Below, in pieces: positions 7,019-13,908 of a DNA stretch of 14,687 bases. Location of the stretch: NCBI GenBank assembly GCA_959596505.1, contig CAUFWM010000036.1:1-14687 (forward strand), given 5' to 3'. The stretch's first letter is position 1, and each line of letters opens with the position of its first letter. The notes under the pieces are model-generated. The model saw only the letters and a program-made list of their open reading frames with translations, was not told the origin of the DNA and did no database searches. The DNA comes from an uncultured Collinsella sp. Lineage in GTDB: Bacteria > Actinomycetota > Coriobacteriia > Coriobacteriales > Coriobacteriaceae. The position numbers and the translations under genes were made by a program.

Positions 7019-7835
7019 GGTCAATCACATCCAGGCAGGCCTCGATGGGAAGGCCGGCCGACTTGTCCTCTTGGTCGGCATTGCGCTCGATAAGCTCAGC
7101 CACCACACGCATGGCATCGGACGTCGCGCGCTGCAGACTCCAACCCGCCATAACGCGGCCGACAAGCACCGCCGAGAACGTGTCGCCCGTGCCCGGGAAG
7201 TAGACCGGGATCAGGTCGAAGGGAATCGTGAAGTACTCCCCCGCCACATGGTCGTAACCGATAACCGCGTTCGTACCATTGACTACGGCGCTCGTAACGA
7301 CCACCGACTTGGCGCCCAGGGCACGCACGGCATCCACAAGAGCGCGGCCCTCATCGGGCGTGATCTGCTCTGCAATAGGCGTATCGGTGAGCAGACAGGC
7401 CTCGGTGTAGTTGGGCACCGCGTAGTCGGCGCACTCGAGCAGGCTGCGCATGAGGCCGATCGTGGACTCGGGCACGCCAGCGTAGAGCTTGCCGTTGTCG
7501 CCCATGATGGGGTCGACGAACACCTTGGTACCCTTTTGCGCGCGGCGGTGGCAAAAGTCCGAGATGATACACGTCTCTTCCTCGGTCACGATAAAGCCGG
7601 TCGAGATGGCGTCGAACTCAAAGCCGAGCTCCTCCCAGATAGCGAGGCTTTGACGCACGTACTCAGTGGTGTCGTGGATGTAGAACTTGGGGTAGTTGAG
7701 CGTATCGGACACAAGTGCCGTCGGCAGATTGTGGATACGGTAGCCCATGTGCGACAGCACCGGCAGCATGGCGGAGAGCGCGACCTTGCCGTAGCCGCAC
7801 ATATCGTTGATCAGCAGCAGCTGAGTGTTCTTCAT
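7011..7835 (-). CDS. pdxY: Pyridoxamine/pyridoxal kinase (PdxY/PdxK type)
   Basis: This is a ribokinase-superfamily kinase that phosphorylates pyridoxal, pyridoxamine or pyridoxine in vitamin B6 salvage to yield pyridoxal 5'-phosphate or its precursors. Its 274 residues cover the whole family length. Visible signatures are the N-terminal strand LLINDMCGYGKVA (7-19), the segment VDPIMGDNGKLY (107-118), PNYTEA (141-146), and the C-terminal anion hole and catalytic base GTGDTF (215-220, Asp218). The ATG is preceded by AAGGGAGA (7841-7848, minus strand) with ideal spacing. Members of this branch in related bacteria are usually named pyridoxamine kinase; substrate preference cannot be settled by eye. 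The gene overlaps the following TIGR04076 gene and is divergent from fic. Confidence 0.87.
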   Translation of the reverse strand: MKNTQLLLINDMCGYGKVALSAMLPVLSHMGYRIHNLPTALVSDTLNYPKFYIHDTTEYVRQSLAIWEELGFEFDAISTGFIVTEEETCIISDFCHRRAQKGTKVFVDPIMGDNGKLYAGVPESTIGLMRSLLECADYAVPNYTEACLLTDTPIAEQITPDEGRALVDAVRALGAKSVVVTSAVVNGTNAVIGYDHVAGEYFTIPFDLIPVYFPGTGDTFSAVLVGRVMAGWSLQRATSDAMRVVAELIERNADQEDKSAGLPIEACLDVIDHE

Positions 7836-7922
7836 GAATGTCTCCCTTGGTTCGGGCGCGGCGCAGCAGCGCCACAGTGCGACTAAGTGTAGCGCAGTGC
7901 AATCTAAGTCTTGCCTTCGGAT

Positions 7923-8046
7923 GTAAGACCAAGTTTGGGCGTAATTTTGTTCTTAGAGTTTTTCTGACGCTTCTTATTGCAGAAACTTGGCCTTAGAAGG
8001 CGCTATAAAATTCTAAGAACAAGTTTTGGCTCAAATTTGTTCTTAG
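7923..8046 (+). promoter_or_regulatory. Two related 34-bp palindromes and a -10 box upstream of fic
   Basis: Site 2 (8013-8046) is CTAAGAACAAGTTT, a 6-base centre, then AAATTTGTTCTTAG; 13 of 14 arm positions pair. Site 1 (7923-7956) has the same layout, GTAAGACCAAGTTT, 6 bases, AATTTTGTTCTTAG. The two sites agree at 28 of 34 positions and are exactly 90 bp apart. A good -10, TATAAA (8004-8009), lies just before site 2, so a protein bound there would cover the transcription start. The end of site 2 also contains the AGGA ribosome-binding site of fic. I found no good -35. These look like autoregulatory operators for fic, possibly shared with pdxY. Confidence 0.6.
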
Positions 8047-8056
8047 GACACTAACG

Positions 8057-9229
8057 ATGCTCGCACCCATCACACCCGGACGACAGGGAAACGTCAGGCA
8101 CAACCTTTCAGGAGCCCTCGCCTATGATTCGTTTAGACCCGCCAATATGGATTCATTCTTTCCAATCAATTTATCCGCTGATTCCATGCGGCTTGTCTCC
8201 GATTGCCGCGCCATACTCGGCGAGGTTGAGGGCATGTCTCGCTTTGTTCCGAACATCGACATGTACCTTTCTATGTACGTTCGCAAGGAAGCGCTCTTGT
8301 CCTCTCAAATCGAGGGTACGCAATGTACGTTCGATGATGTTCTTGACCCGTCAAACGAATCCAATGCGAGCCGGGACCTAACCGACGTCGTCAACTACAC
8401 TCGAGCGGTGCAGCAGGCGACCAAGCTCATGGAGGAACTGCCACTCTGTATGAGGCTGCTCAAATCCGTCCATGCCACATTGCTTGGAAATGGCAGAGGC
8501 TCCGACAAGACGCCGGGCCAGTTCAGGACGACTCAGAACTGGGTCGGACCAAACGGCTGCACGCTCAATGAGGCCCCGTATGTCCCTCCCAACACGGAGG
8601 ATATGAAGGAGGCACTTGGCGACCTCGAGCTTTTCATCAACGAGCGTGACGACATCGATCCGGTCATCAAGGCCGCTTTGGTGCACTACCAGTTTGAAAC
8701 CACACACCCGTTCCTCGACGGCAACGGACGCCTCGGGCGTCTGCTCATCCTCCTTTCGCTCATACATGATGGGGCGCTCACCAAGCCGGTCATCTATCCC
8801 TCGTATGAACTCAAACGACACAGGAGCGAATACTACGATTGGCTTATGCGCGTAAGGCAGAGAGGCGATTTTGAGGGATGGGTTTCGTTTTTCAGCACCT
8901 GCTTGCTTGCAAGCGCACGCGAGGCACGGGATTCGATGCGGAAGCTTGTCGACCTCCATTCGGAAACCGAAAGGCTGATTCGCGAAAAGGCGGGAAGGGC
9001 CACGACGAACGCCCTTATGCTACTCGACCTTCTCGAGGGCAATCCGATCGTCGACACCGCCTTTGTGTCTGAACGAATGCAGATTAGCAGATCGAGCGCA
9101 AACAACCTTATATCCCAATTTACCGATTGGGGCATTCTTGTCCAACGCGATACGAGCAGGAAACGATACCGCACGTTTTCATATGAGCCATATCTCGCCA
9201 TCCTCCGAACCGGCGACGAGCCGCTCTAA
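8057..9229 (+). CDS. Fic family protein with C-terminal winged helix
   Basis: Fic proteins transfer AMP or another phosphate-containing group onto target proteins. This 390-residue protein has a Fic_N region, then the complete catalytic motif HPFLDGNGRLGR (217-228, His217). An N-terminal inhibitory motif SxxxEG sits at 82-87 (SSQIEG), which makes it a class II Fic: it is self-inhibited and needs no separate antitoxin. Residues about 315-380 form a winged helix-turn-helix (VSERMQISRSSANNLISQF, then RKRYRTFSYEPYL), so it can probably bind DNA as well. ATG 8057 follows AGGA (8045-8048). It stands alone between pdxY and the MarR operon. Such stand-alone Fic-wHTH proteins are widespread and mostly uncharacterised; the target is unknown. 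Confidence 0.9.
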   Translation: MLAPITPGRQGNVRHNLSGALAYDSFRPANMDSFFPINLSADSMRLVSDCRAILGEVEGMSRFVPNIDMYLSMYVRKEALLSSQIEGTQCTFDDVLDPSNESNASRDLTDVVNYTRAVQQATKLMEELPLCMRLLKSVHATLLGNGRGSDKTPGQFRTTQNWVGPNGCTLNEAPYVPPNTEDMKEALGDLELFINERDDIDPVIKAALVHYQFETTHPFLDGNGRLGRLLILLSLIHDGALTKPVIYPSYELKRHRSEYYDWLMRVRQRGDFEGWVSFFSTCLLASAREARDSMRKLVDLHSETERLIREKAGRATTNALMLLDLLEGNPIVDTAFVSERMQISRSSANNLISQFTDWGILVQRDTSRKRYRTFSYEPYLAILRTGDEPL

Positions 9230-9230
9230 G

Positions 9231-9305
9231 TCCCGGAAAGCCAAGGGGGCGAAACCGGCAACTGCCAGTCTCGCCCCCTTAATGAACCTATCGGAAACTC
9301 CGGGA
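9231..9305 (+). terminator. Nested hairpin after fic, possible terminator
   Basis: A 10-bp perfect stem AAGGGGGCGA (9243-9252) with TCGCCCCCTT (9271-9280) encloses an 18-base loop that itself holds GGCA-AC-TGCC. An outer pair TCCCGGA (9231-9237) with TCCGGGA (9299-9305) surrounds it. Only two T residues end the stem, so termination strength is uncertain. It begins two bases after the fic stop codon. Confidence 0.55.
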
Positions 9306-9398
9306 TACGCCGTGGCCCGCTGAATCTACGCTGCAAAGACTGTCCAAGATTCCCCTGGCACCGGCATCCCAGCACTGCCACAAAATCGATTCGGTACC

Positions 9399-9457
9399 TT
9401 GACAATCAGTTAGGTACCTCTAGAATCACTTAGGTACAAAACAATCTCTCTACCTAA
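9399..9457 (+). promoter_or_regulatory. MarR-ABC operon promoter with TTAGGTAC operator sites
   Basis: TTGACA (9399-9404) and TAGAAT (9421-9426) are separated by 16 bases, a near-consensus vegetative promoter. TTAGGTAC occurs at 9410-9417, inside the spacer, and again at 9430-9437, over the expected start site, exactly 20 bp apart. A reversed TACCTAA lies at 9451-9457, and a partial GGTACC at 9393-9398 just before the -35. A repressor bound here would block RNA polymerase, so self-repression by the adjacent MarR protein is the simple reading. That the sites belong to MarR is inferred. Confidence 0.75.
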
Positions 9458-9482
9458 CTAAAGAAAGGAGCGAAGCTTAGAT

Positions 9483-9986
9483 ATGTGTGTTGAACCACTC
9501 GTCCTTCCGCATGAGCCCGGCGGTGACCCGTCGCAACCGGTAGACATACCCGAAGCGGTCAGCGCCGAAGACAAACTCGCCAAGCGCATCCTGAGCGGCC
9601 TGGGCTTTTGCGGCCATTACATGCATTTTCATGGCGGAGGCGTGTCCGGCAAGGCACCCATCATCTGCCTGCTGGCCAAGCAACCCGGCGGCGAGATGTC
9701 GCAGCAGGAGCTCGGCATGCACTTCGACCTCAAGCCGGGATCGCTTTCCGAGATCCTGTCCAAGCTCGAGCTCAACGGCCTCATCGAGCGCAGCCGTAAC
9801 CCCAAGGATCGACGGCAGCTCACCATTCGCCTGACCGAAACCGGCCGGGAAAACGCCCGCATCGACCAGGCAGCCCGCATTCGCTTTAGAGAGCAGGCCT
9901 TTAGCGCGCTCACCCATGACGAGCGCGAGGACCTCGCCGAAATGCTCGATAAAATCCGCGTAACCTGGGAGGAACTGGATGATTAA
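9483..9986 (+). CDS. MarR-family transcriptional regulator
   Basis: This is a 167-residue winged-helix regulator, probably the repressor of its own operon. The MarR core is at about residues 55-165. The recognition region is SQQELGMHFDLKPGSLSEILSKLELNGLIER (73-103), and the wing carries the family signature KDRRQLTIRLTETG (108-121). The first 30 residues are an unconserved acidic/proline-rich extension, and HYMHFH (45-50) is a histidine-rich patch of unknown meaning. The ATG has AAAGGAG at 9464-9470, a 12-base spacing. The stop codon overlaps the start of the first ABC gene by 8 bases (ATGATTAA), so the regulator and exporter are translationally coupled. This layout is typical of substrate-induced drug or metabolite efflux operons. 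Confidence 0.9.
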   Translation: MCVEPLVLPHEPGGDPSQPVDIPEAVSAEDKLAKRILSGLGFCGHYMHFHGGGVSGKAPIICLLAKQPGGEMSQQELGMHFDLKPGSLSEILSKLELNGLIERSRNPKDRRQLTIRLTETGRENARIDQAARIRFREQAFSALTHDEREDLAEMLDKIRVTWEELDD

Positions 9987-11793
9987 AACCCTCATGGGCA
10001 GCATCCGCGACTATATGAAAGTCACCGTTGCCACGCCGTTGCTCGTGCTTGGCGAGGTGCTCTGCGAGATGCTGATTCCATTCATCACCGCCAACCTGAT
10101 CGACGCTATCAAAGACGGCGCCACCGTAGCCGAGATGCTTCCCACCGCAGGCTTTTTGGTGCTCATCGCGCTGACGTCGCTTGCTTTTGGCGCCGCGGCC
10201 GGCGTCACCTGCAGCCATGCGAGCTGCGGGTTCGCCAAGAACCTGCGTCACGACCTGTTCTACAAGATCCAGACGTTCAGCTTTGCCAACATCGATGAGT
10301 TCTCGAGTTCCTCACTCGTCACGCGTCTGACCACCGACATCAACAACGTGCAGCAGGCCTTTATGATGATCATCCGTATCGCCGTGCGCGCGCCGCTGGT
10401 ATTGATCTTCGCCTTTACCATGGCATTTATCATGGGCGGCAGCGTTGCCATGGTCTACCTGGTCATCATTCCGCTGCTGGGCTTTGGGCTGTTCTTTATC
10501 ATCTTTAAGGTGCGCCCCATCTTCTCGCGCGTGTTCCACAAGTACGATGCCCTTAACGAGTCCGTTGAGGAAAACGTCACCGGCATGCGCGTGGTTAAGA
10601 GCTACGTACGCGAAGACTTTGAGAAGGAGAAGTTCGCGACCGCCGCGCGCAACGTCCAGATGGACTTCACCCGCGCCGAGAAGCTGCTCGCCTTTAACAA
10701 CCCCATGATGAACATCTGCGTCAACGGCGCGTTTGTCGTCATCATCTACCTGGGCTCCAAGCTCATCATCACAAGCCAGGGCACGCTGTTCGACGTGGGC
10801 CAGCTCTCCTCGACCTTTACCTATGGTTTCCAGATTCTCATGAGCCTGATGCAGCTGTCGATGATCTTTGTCATGGTGACCATGGCCGACGAATCGGCCC
10901 ACCGCATTGCCGAGGTGCTGGCCGCCGAGCCCACGATCGCCGATCCCGCCGAGCCCGTGCTCGAGGTTGCCGACGGTTCCATCGACTTTGACCACGTGAG
11001 TTTTAAGTATTCCAAGCATGCGAAGCGCCAGGCGCTCGACGATATCGACCTGCACATTACGAGCGGCGAGACCATCGGCATCATCGGCGGCACCGGCTCG
11101 GCCAAGTCCACGCTCGTCAACCTCATCGCCCGCCTGTACGACACCACCGAAGGCGCTGTGCGCGTGGGCGGCGTGGACGTGCGCGACTACGACCTGGACG
11201 CGCTGCGTCACCAGGTCGCCATGGTGCTGCAGAAAAACGTGCTGTTTAGCGGCACCATCGCCGAGAACCTGCGTTGGGGCGACCCGAACGCCACCGACGA
11301 GGAAGTCCGCGAGGCAGCTCATCTGGCCTGCGCCGACGAGTTTGTCGACGGTTTCCCCAAGGGCTACGACACCTGGATCGAACAGGGCGGCTCTAATGTT
11401 TCGGGCGGTCAGAAGCAGCGCCTGTGCATTGCACGCGCCCTGCTGCGTCGCCCCAAGATCTTGATCCTGGACGACTCCACCAGCGCCGTCGACACCAAGA
11501 CCGACGCAAAGATTCGCGCAGGTCTGGCAAGCTATCTGCCCAACACGACCAAGATCATCATCGCCCAGCGCATCAGCTCCGTACAGGACGCAGACCGCAT
11601 CATCGTCATGGAGGGCGGCCGTATCGCGCAGATCGGCAACCATGACGAGCTGCTTAAGACAAGCGAGATCTACCGCGAGACCTTCACCTCGCAAAACAAG
11701 ATGAGCGCCGAGGGCGAAGGGGCCGTCGAGGCCGACACCGAGGCATCCGCAACGCAAGCTCAGACCCAGGAAGGAGGCGAGGCACATGAGTAA
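9979..11793 (+). CDS. ABC exporter half-transporter with degenerate ATP site (subunit A)
   Basis: This is a fused membrane-ATPase half-transporter, working as a heterodimer with the next gene. Six membrane helices occupy roughly residues 15-305. The nucleotide-binding domain follows from about 335. Walker A is GGTGSAKS (370-377), where the usual GxGK glycine is alanine. The Q-loop glutamine is Q418 and the signature is VSGGQ (474-478). Walker B is ILILDD with Asp499 in place of the catalytic glutamate, and the H-loop histidine is Gln530 (IAQR). These changes mark the weak, non-hydrolysing site of asymmetric exporters such as TM287/288, BmrCD and LmrCD. An acidic, Ala/Glu-rich tail (575-604) ends the protein. 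GGGAGGA precedes the ATG. Probable role: efflux of a drug or other amphiphilic compound; the substrate is unknown. Confidence 0.93.
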   Translation: MIKTLMGSIRDYMKVTVATPLLVLGEVLCEMLIPFITANLIDAIKDGATVAEMLPTAGFLVLIALTSLAFGAAAGVTCSHASCGFAKNLRHDLFYKIQTFSFANIDEFSSSSLVTRLTTDINNVQQAFMMIIRIAVRAPLVLIFAFTMAFIMGGSVAMVYLVIIPLLGFGLFFIIFKVRPIFSRVFHKYDALNESVEENVTGMRVVKSYVREDFEKEKFATAARNVQMDFTRAEKLLAFNNPMMNICVNGAFVVIIYLGSKLIITSQGTLFDVGQLSSTFTYGFQILMSLMQLSMIFVMVTMADESAHRIAEVLAAEPTIADPAEPVLEVADGSIDFDHVSFKYSKHAKRQALDDIDLHITSGETIGIIGGTGSAKSTLVNLIARLYDTTEGAVRVGGVDVRDYDLDALRHQVAMVLQKNVLFSGTIAENLRWGDPNATDEEVREAAHLACADEFVDGFPKGYDTWIEQGGSNVSGGQKQRLCIARALLRRPKILILDDSTSAVDTKTDAKIRAGLASYLPNTTKIIIAQRISSVQDADRIIVMEGGRIAQIGNHDELLKTSEIYRETFTSQNKMSAEGEGAVEADTEASATQAQTQEGGEAHE

Positions 11794-13705
11794 GGCAACG
11801 ACCGCCGAGCGCGCGCTCAACCGTAAGGGCGGCACCATGTCGCGCCTCATCAAGACGCTCTTTGGCTTCTATCCCGTGCTTTTGCCCCTTGTCGTCGCCG
11901 GCGTGGTGCTCTGCGCCATCATCAACTCCATCGGCGCGACCTTCCTGCAGAGCGCCCTGCAAATTATTAGCGAATCGTGGCAGTCGGGCGATTGGGAAGC
12001 CGCGCAGCCCAAGATTCTGCAGCTCGTGACCACCCTCGCCTGCATCTACGGCGTCGGCGTCCTGTCCTCGCTCTTCTGGAACCGCGCCATGGCTATCGTC
12101 ACGCAGGGCTCGCTCGAGAAGCTGCGCGAGATGATGTTCAACCGCATGCAGGACCTGCCGATCCGCTACTTCGACACGCACCAGCGCGGCGATATCATGA
12201 GCCACTACACCAACGACATCGACACGCTGCGTCAGATGATCAGCCAGTCGCTGCCCAACCTGCTCATGACGATCATCATCATCGTCACGGTGTTCTTTAT
12301 CATGCTGTACTACAGCGTGTGGATGTGCCTGGTCATCATCGCCGGCGTCGCCTTTATGACCTTTATGACCAAGCTGCTCGGCTCCAACTCCGCGCGCTTC
12401 TTCATTGCGCAGCAGACCGAGCTCGGCGTGGTCGAGGGCCATATCGAGGAAGTCATGAACGGTCAGAAGGTCGTCAAGGCGTTCTGCCACGAGTCTGCCG
12501 CCGAGGCCGATTTTGACGAGCGCAACGAAAAGCTCTTCGAGGTCTCCCAGAAGGCCAACATGTACGCCAACATCCTCATGCCCATCCTTATGAACCTGGG
12601 CAACCTGCTCTACGTGCTGGTCGCACTGGCGGGCGGCATTTTCCTGGCGCTGGGCGTGCCCAACCTGAGCATCTCGGGCATGGCGCTGTCCATCGCCGTC
12701 GTGGTGCCGTTCCTCAACATGACCAAGCAGTTCTGCGGACAGATCGGCCAGATCTCGCAGCAGATCAACGCCGTGGTCATGGGCCTCGCCGGCGCCGACC
12801 GCATCTTTGAGCTCATCGACGAGAAGCCCGAGGCCGACGAAGGCTACGTGACGCTCGTCAACGCGCAGGTGAACCCCGAGACTTGGGAGTTCGAGGAGGC
12901 CGACCACCACACCGGCATGTGGGCATGGAAACACCCGCACCGCGCAACCGGCGAGATCGAGTACGTACCGCTGCGCGGCGACCTGGTCATGGACAACGTC
13001 GACTTTGGCTACACGCCCGACCACGAGGTGCTGCACGGCGTGTCCGTGTTTGCCAAGCCGGGCCAGAAGGTCGCGTTTGTCGGCGCCACCGGTGCCGGCA
13101 AGACGACCATCACCAACCTCATCAACCGCTTCTACGACATCGCCGACGGCAAGATCCGCTACGACGGCATCAACGTCAACAAGATCCGCAAGGCCGACCT
13201 GCGCCGAAGCCTGGGCGTCGTGCTGCAGGACGTGAACCTGTTCACCGGCACCGTGATGGATAACATCCGCTACGGCAACCTGGATGCCACCGACGAGGAG
13301 TGCATCGCGGCGGCCAAGCTTGCCGGCGCGGACGACTTTATCACCCGCCTGCCCGACGGCTATGACACCATGCTCACCGGCAACGGCGCCCAACTGTCGC
13401 AGGGCCAGCGTCAGCTAATTTCGATCGCACGCGCCGCCGTCGCCGATCCGCCGGCGATGATCCTGGACGAGGCCACGAGCTCCATCGACACCCGCACCGA
13501 GGCCATCGTACAGGCGGGCATGGACAAGCTCATGGAGGGCCGCACGACGTTTGTCATCGCACACCGCCTGTCCACCGTGCGCAACTCCGACGCGATCATC
13601 TGTCTGGATCACGGCCGCATCATCGAGCGCGGCAACCACGACGAGCTGATCGCCAAGCGCGGGTATTACTACCAGCTGTACACGGGAGCGTTTGAGCTGG
13701 AGTAG
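11786..13705 (+). CDS. ABC exporter half-transporter with canonical ATP site (subunit B)
   Basis: This is the second half of the heterodimeric exporter, 639 residues. Six membrane helices lie at about residues 30-330 and the ATPase domain from about 398. Walker A GATGAGKT (433-440), Walker B AMILDE with catalytic Glu562 and H-loop His593 are all intact. The signature is LSQGQ (537-541) rather than LSGGQ. In the dimer that altered signature faces the degenerate Walker site of subunit A, so one site is fully canonical and the other fully degenerate. A 45-residue insert (about 352-396) between membrane and ATPase domains carries DHHTGMWAWKHPH. ATG 11786 was chosen because AAGGAGG (11771-11777) precedes it and it overlaps the previous stop by 8 bases. 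A second ATG at 11837 is less well supported. Confidence 0.93.
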   Translation: MSKATTAERALNRKGGTMSRLIKTLFGFYPVLLPLVVAGVVLCAIINSIGATFLQSALQIISESWQSGDWEAAQPKILQLVTTLACIYGVGVLSSLFWNRAMAIVTQGSLEKLREMMFNRMQDLPIRYFDTHQRGDIMSHYTNDIDTLRQMISQSLPNLLMTIIIIVTVFFIMLYYSVWMCLVIIAGVAFMTFMTKLLGSNSARFFIAQQTELGVVEGHIEEVMNGQKVVKAFCHESAAEADFDERNEKLFEVSQKANMYANILMPILMNLGNLLYVLVALAGGIFLALGVPNLSISGMALSIAVVVPFLNMTKQFCGQIGQISQQINAVVMGLAGADRIFELIDEKPEADEGYVTLVNAQVNPETWEFEEADHHTGMWAWKHPHRATGEIEYVPLRGDLVMDNVDFGYTPDHEVLHGVSVFAKPGQKVAFVGATGAGKTTITNLINRFYDIADGKIRYDGINVNKIRKADLRRSLGVVLQDVNLFTGTVMDNIRYGNLDATDEECIAAAKLAGADDFITRLPDGYDTMLTGNGAQLSQGQRQLISIARAAVADPPAMILDEATSSIDTRTEAIVQAGMDKLMEGRTTFVIAHRLSTVRNSDAIICLDHGRIIERGNHDELIAKRGYYYQLYTGAFELE

Positions 13706-13706
13706 G

Positions 13707-13844
13707 AACGGTTACTGACGGAGGGTTCCCCGGGGCGTCGGGGTAATTCCTCCGTGCTCAAACATTCTCGCTTCGCTGCGAAACTGCGCGCGGAGGAAAT
13801 ACCCCGCCGCCCCGGGGCACCCTCCTGCGCGCAGTCAGCCCGTT
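13707..13844. repeat. Large nested inverted repeat downstream of the ABC operon
   Basis: Two 35-base arms, 13720-13754 and 13791-13825, are complementary at 32 positions around a 36-base loop. Outside them CTGAC (13715-13719) pairs with GTCAG (13834-13838), and AACGG (13707-13711) with CCGTT (13840-13844). Eight unpaired bases (13826-13833) interrupt the right side. That insert allows a rival stem: CTGCGCGCGGAGG (13784-13796) with 13821-13834, one bulge. The element is GC-rich and has no open frame of interest. It could be a REP/MITE-like repeat or an mRNA-stabilising structure. Confidence 0.7.
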
Positions 13845-13868
13845 GTTTAAAACGGAATAAAGGTTAGT

Positions 13869-13901
13869 GAGGCCCTGGCCGTTTGGCCAGGGCCTCGTTT
13901 T
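13869..13901 (+). terminator. Intrinsic terminator of the MarR-ABC operon
   Basis: GAGGCCCTGGCC (13869-13880) pairs perfectly with GGCCAGGGCCTC (13885-13896) around the tetraloop GTTT, followed by GTTTT. It is the first clean terminator after the ABC operon and lies 8 bases beyond the minus-strand stop of the LysR gene, so it may serve both. On the minus strand the U-tract is poor. Confidence 0.85.
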
Positions 13902-13908
13902 GTGTAAG

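Noticed and set aside
8057..9229. Fic protein as toxin of a two-gene toxin-antitoxin pair
   Set aside because: No small antitoxin gene is adjacent, and the inhibitory SxxxEG motif is inside the protein, which makes it a self-inhibited class II Fic.
10312..11853. Long minus-strand open frame opposite the first ABC gene
   Set aside because: The translation is rich in His, Asp, Val and Gly with no domain, as expected for the antisense of a GC-rich gene.
11684..13393. 569-codon minus-strand open frame opposite the second ABC gene
   Set aside because: Same reason: antisense shadow with repetitive HDGHxD composition. The plus-strand frame has all ABC motifs.
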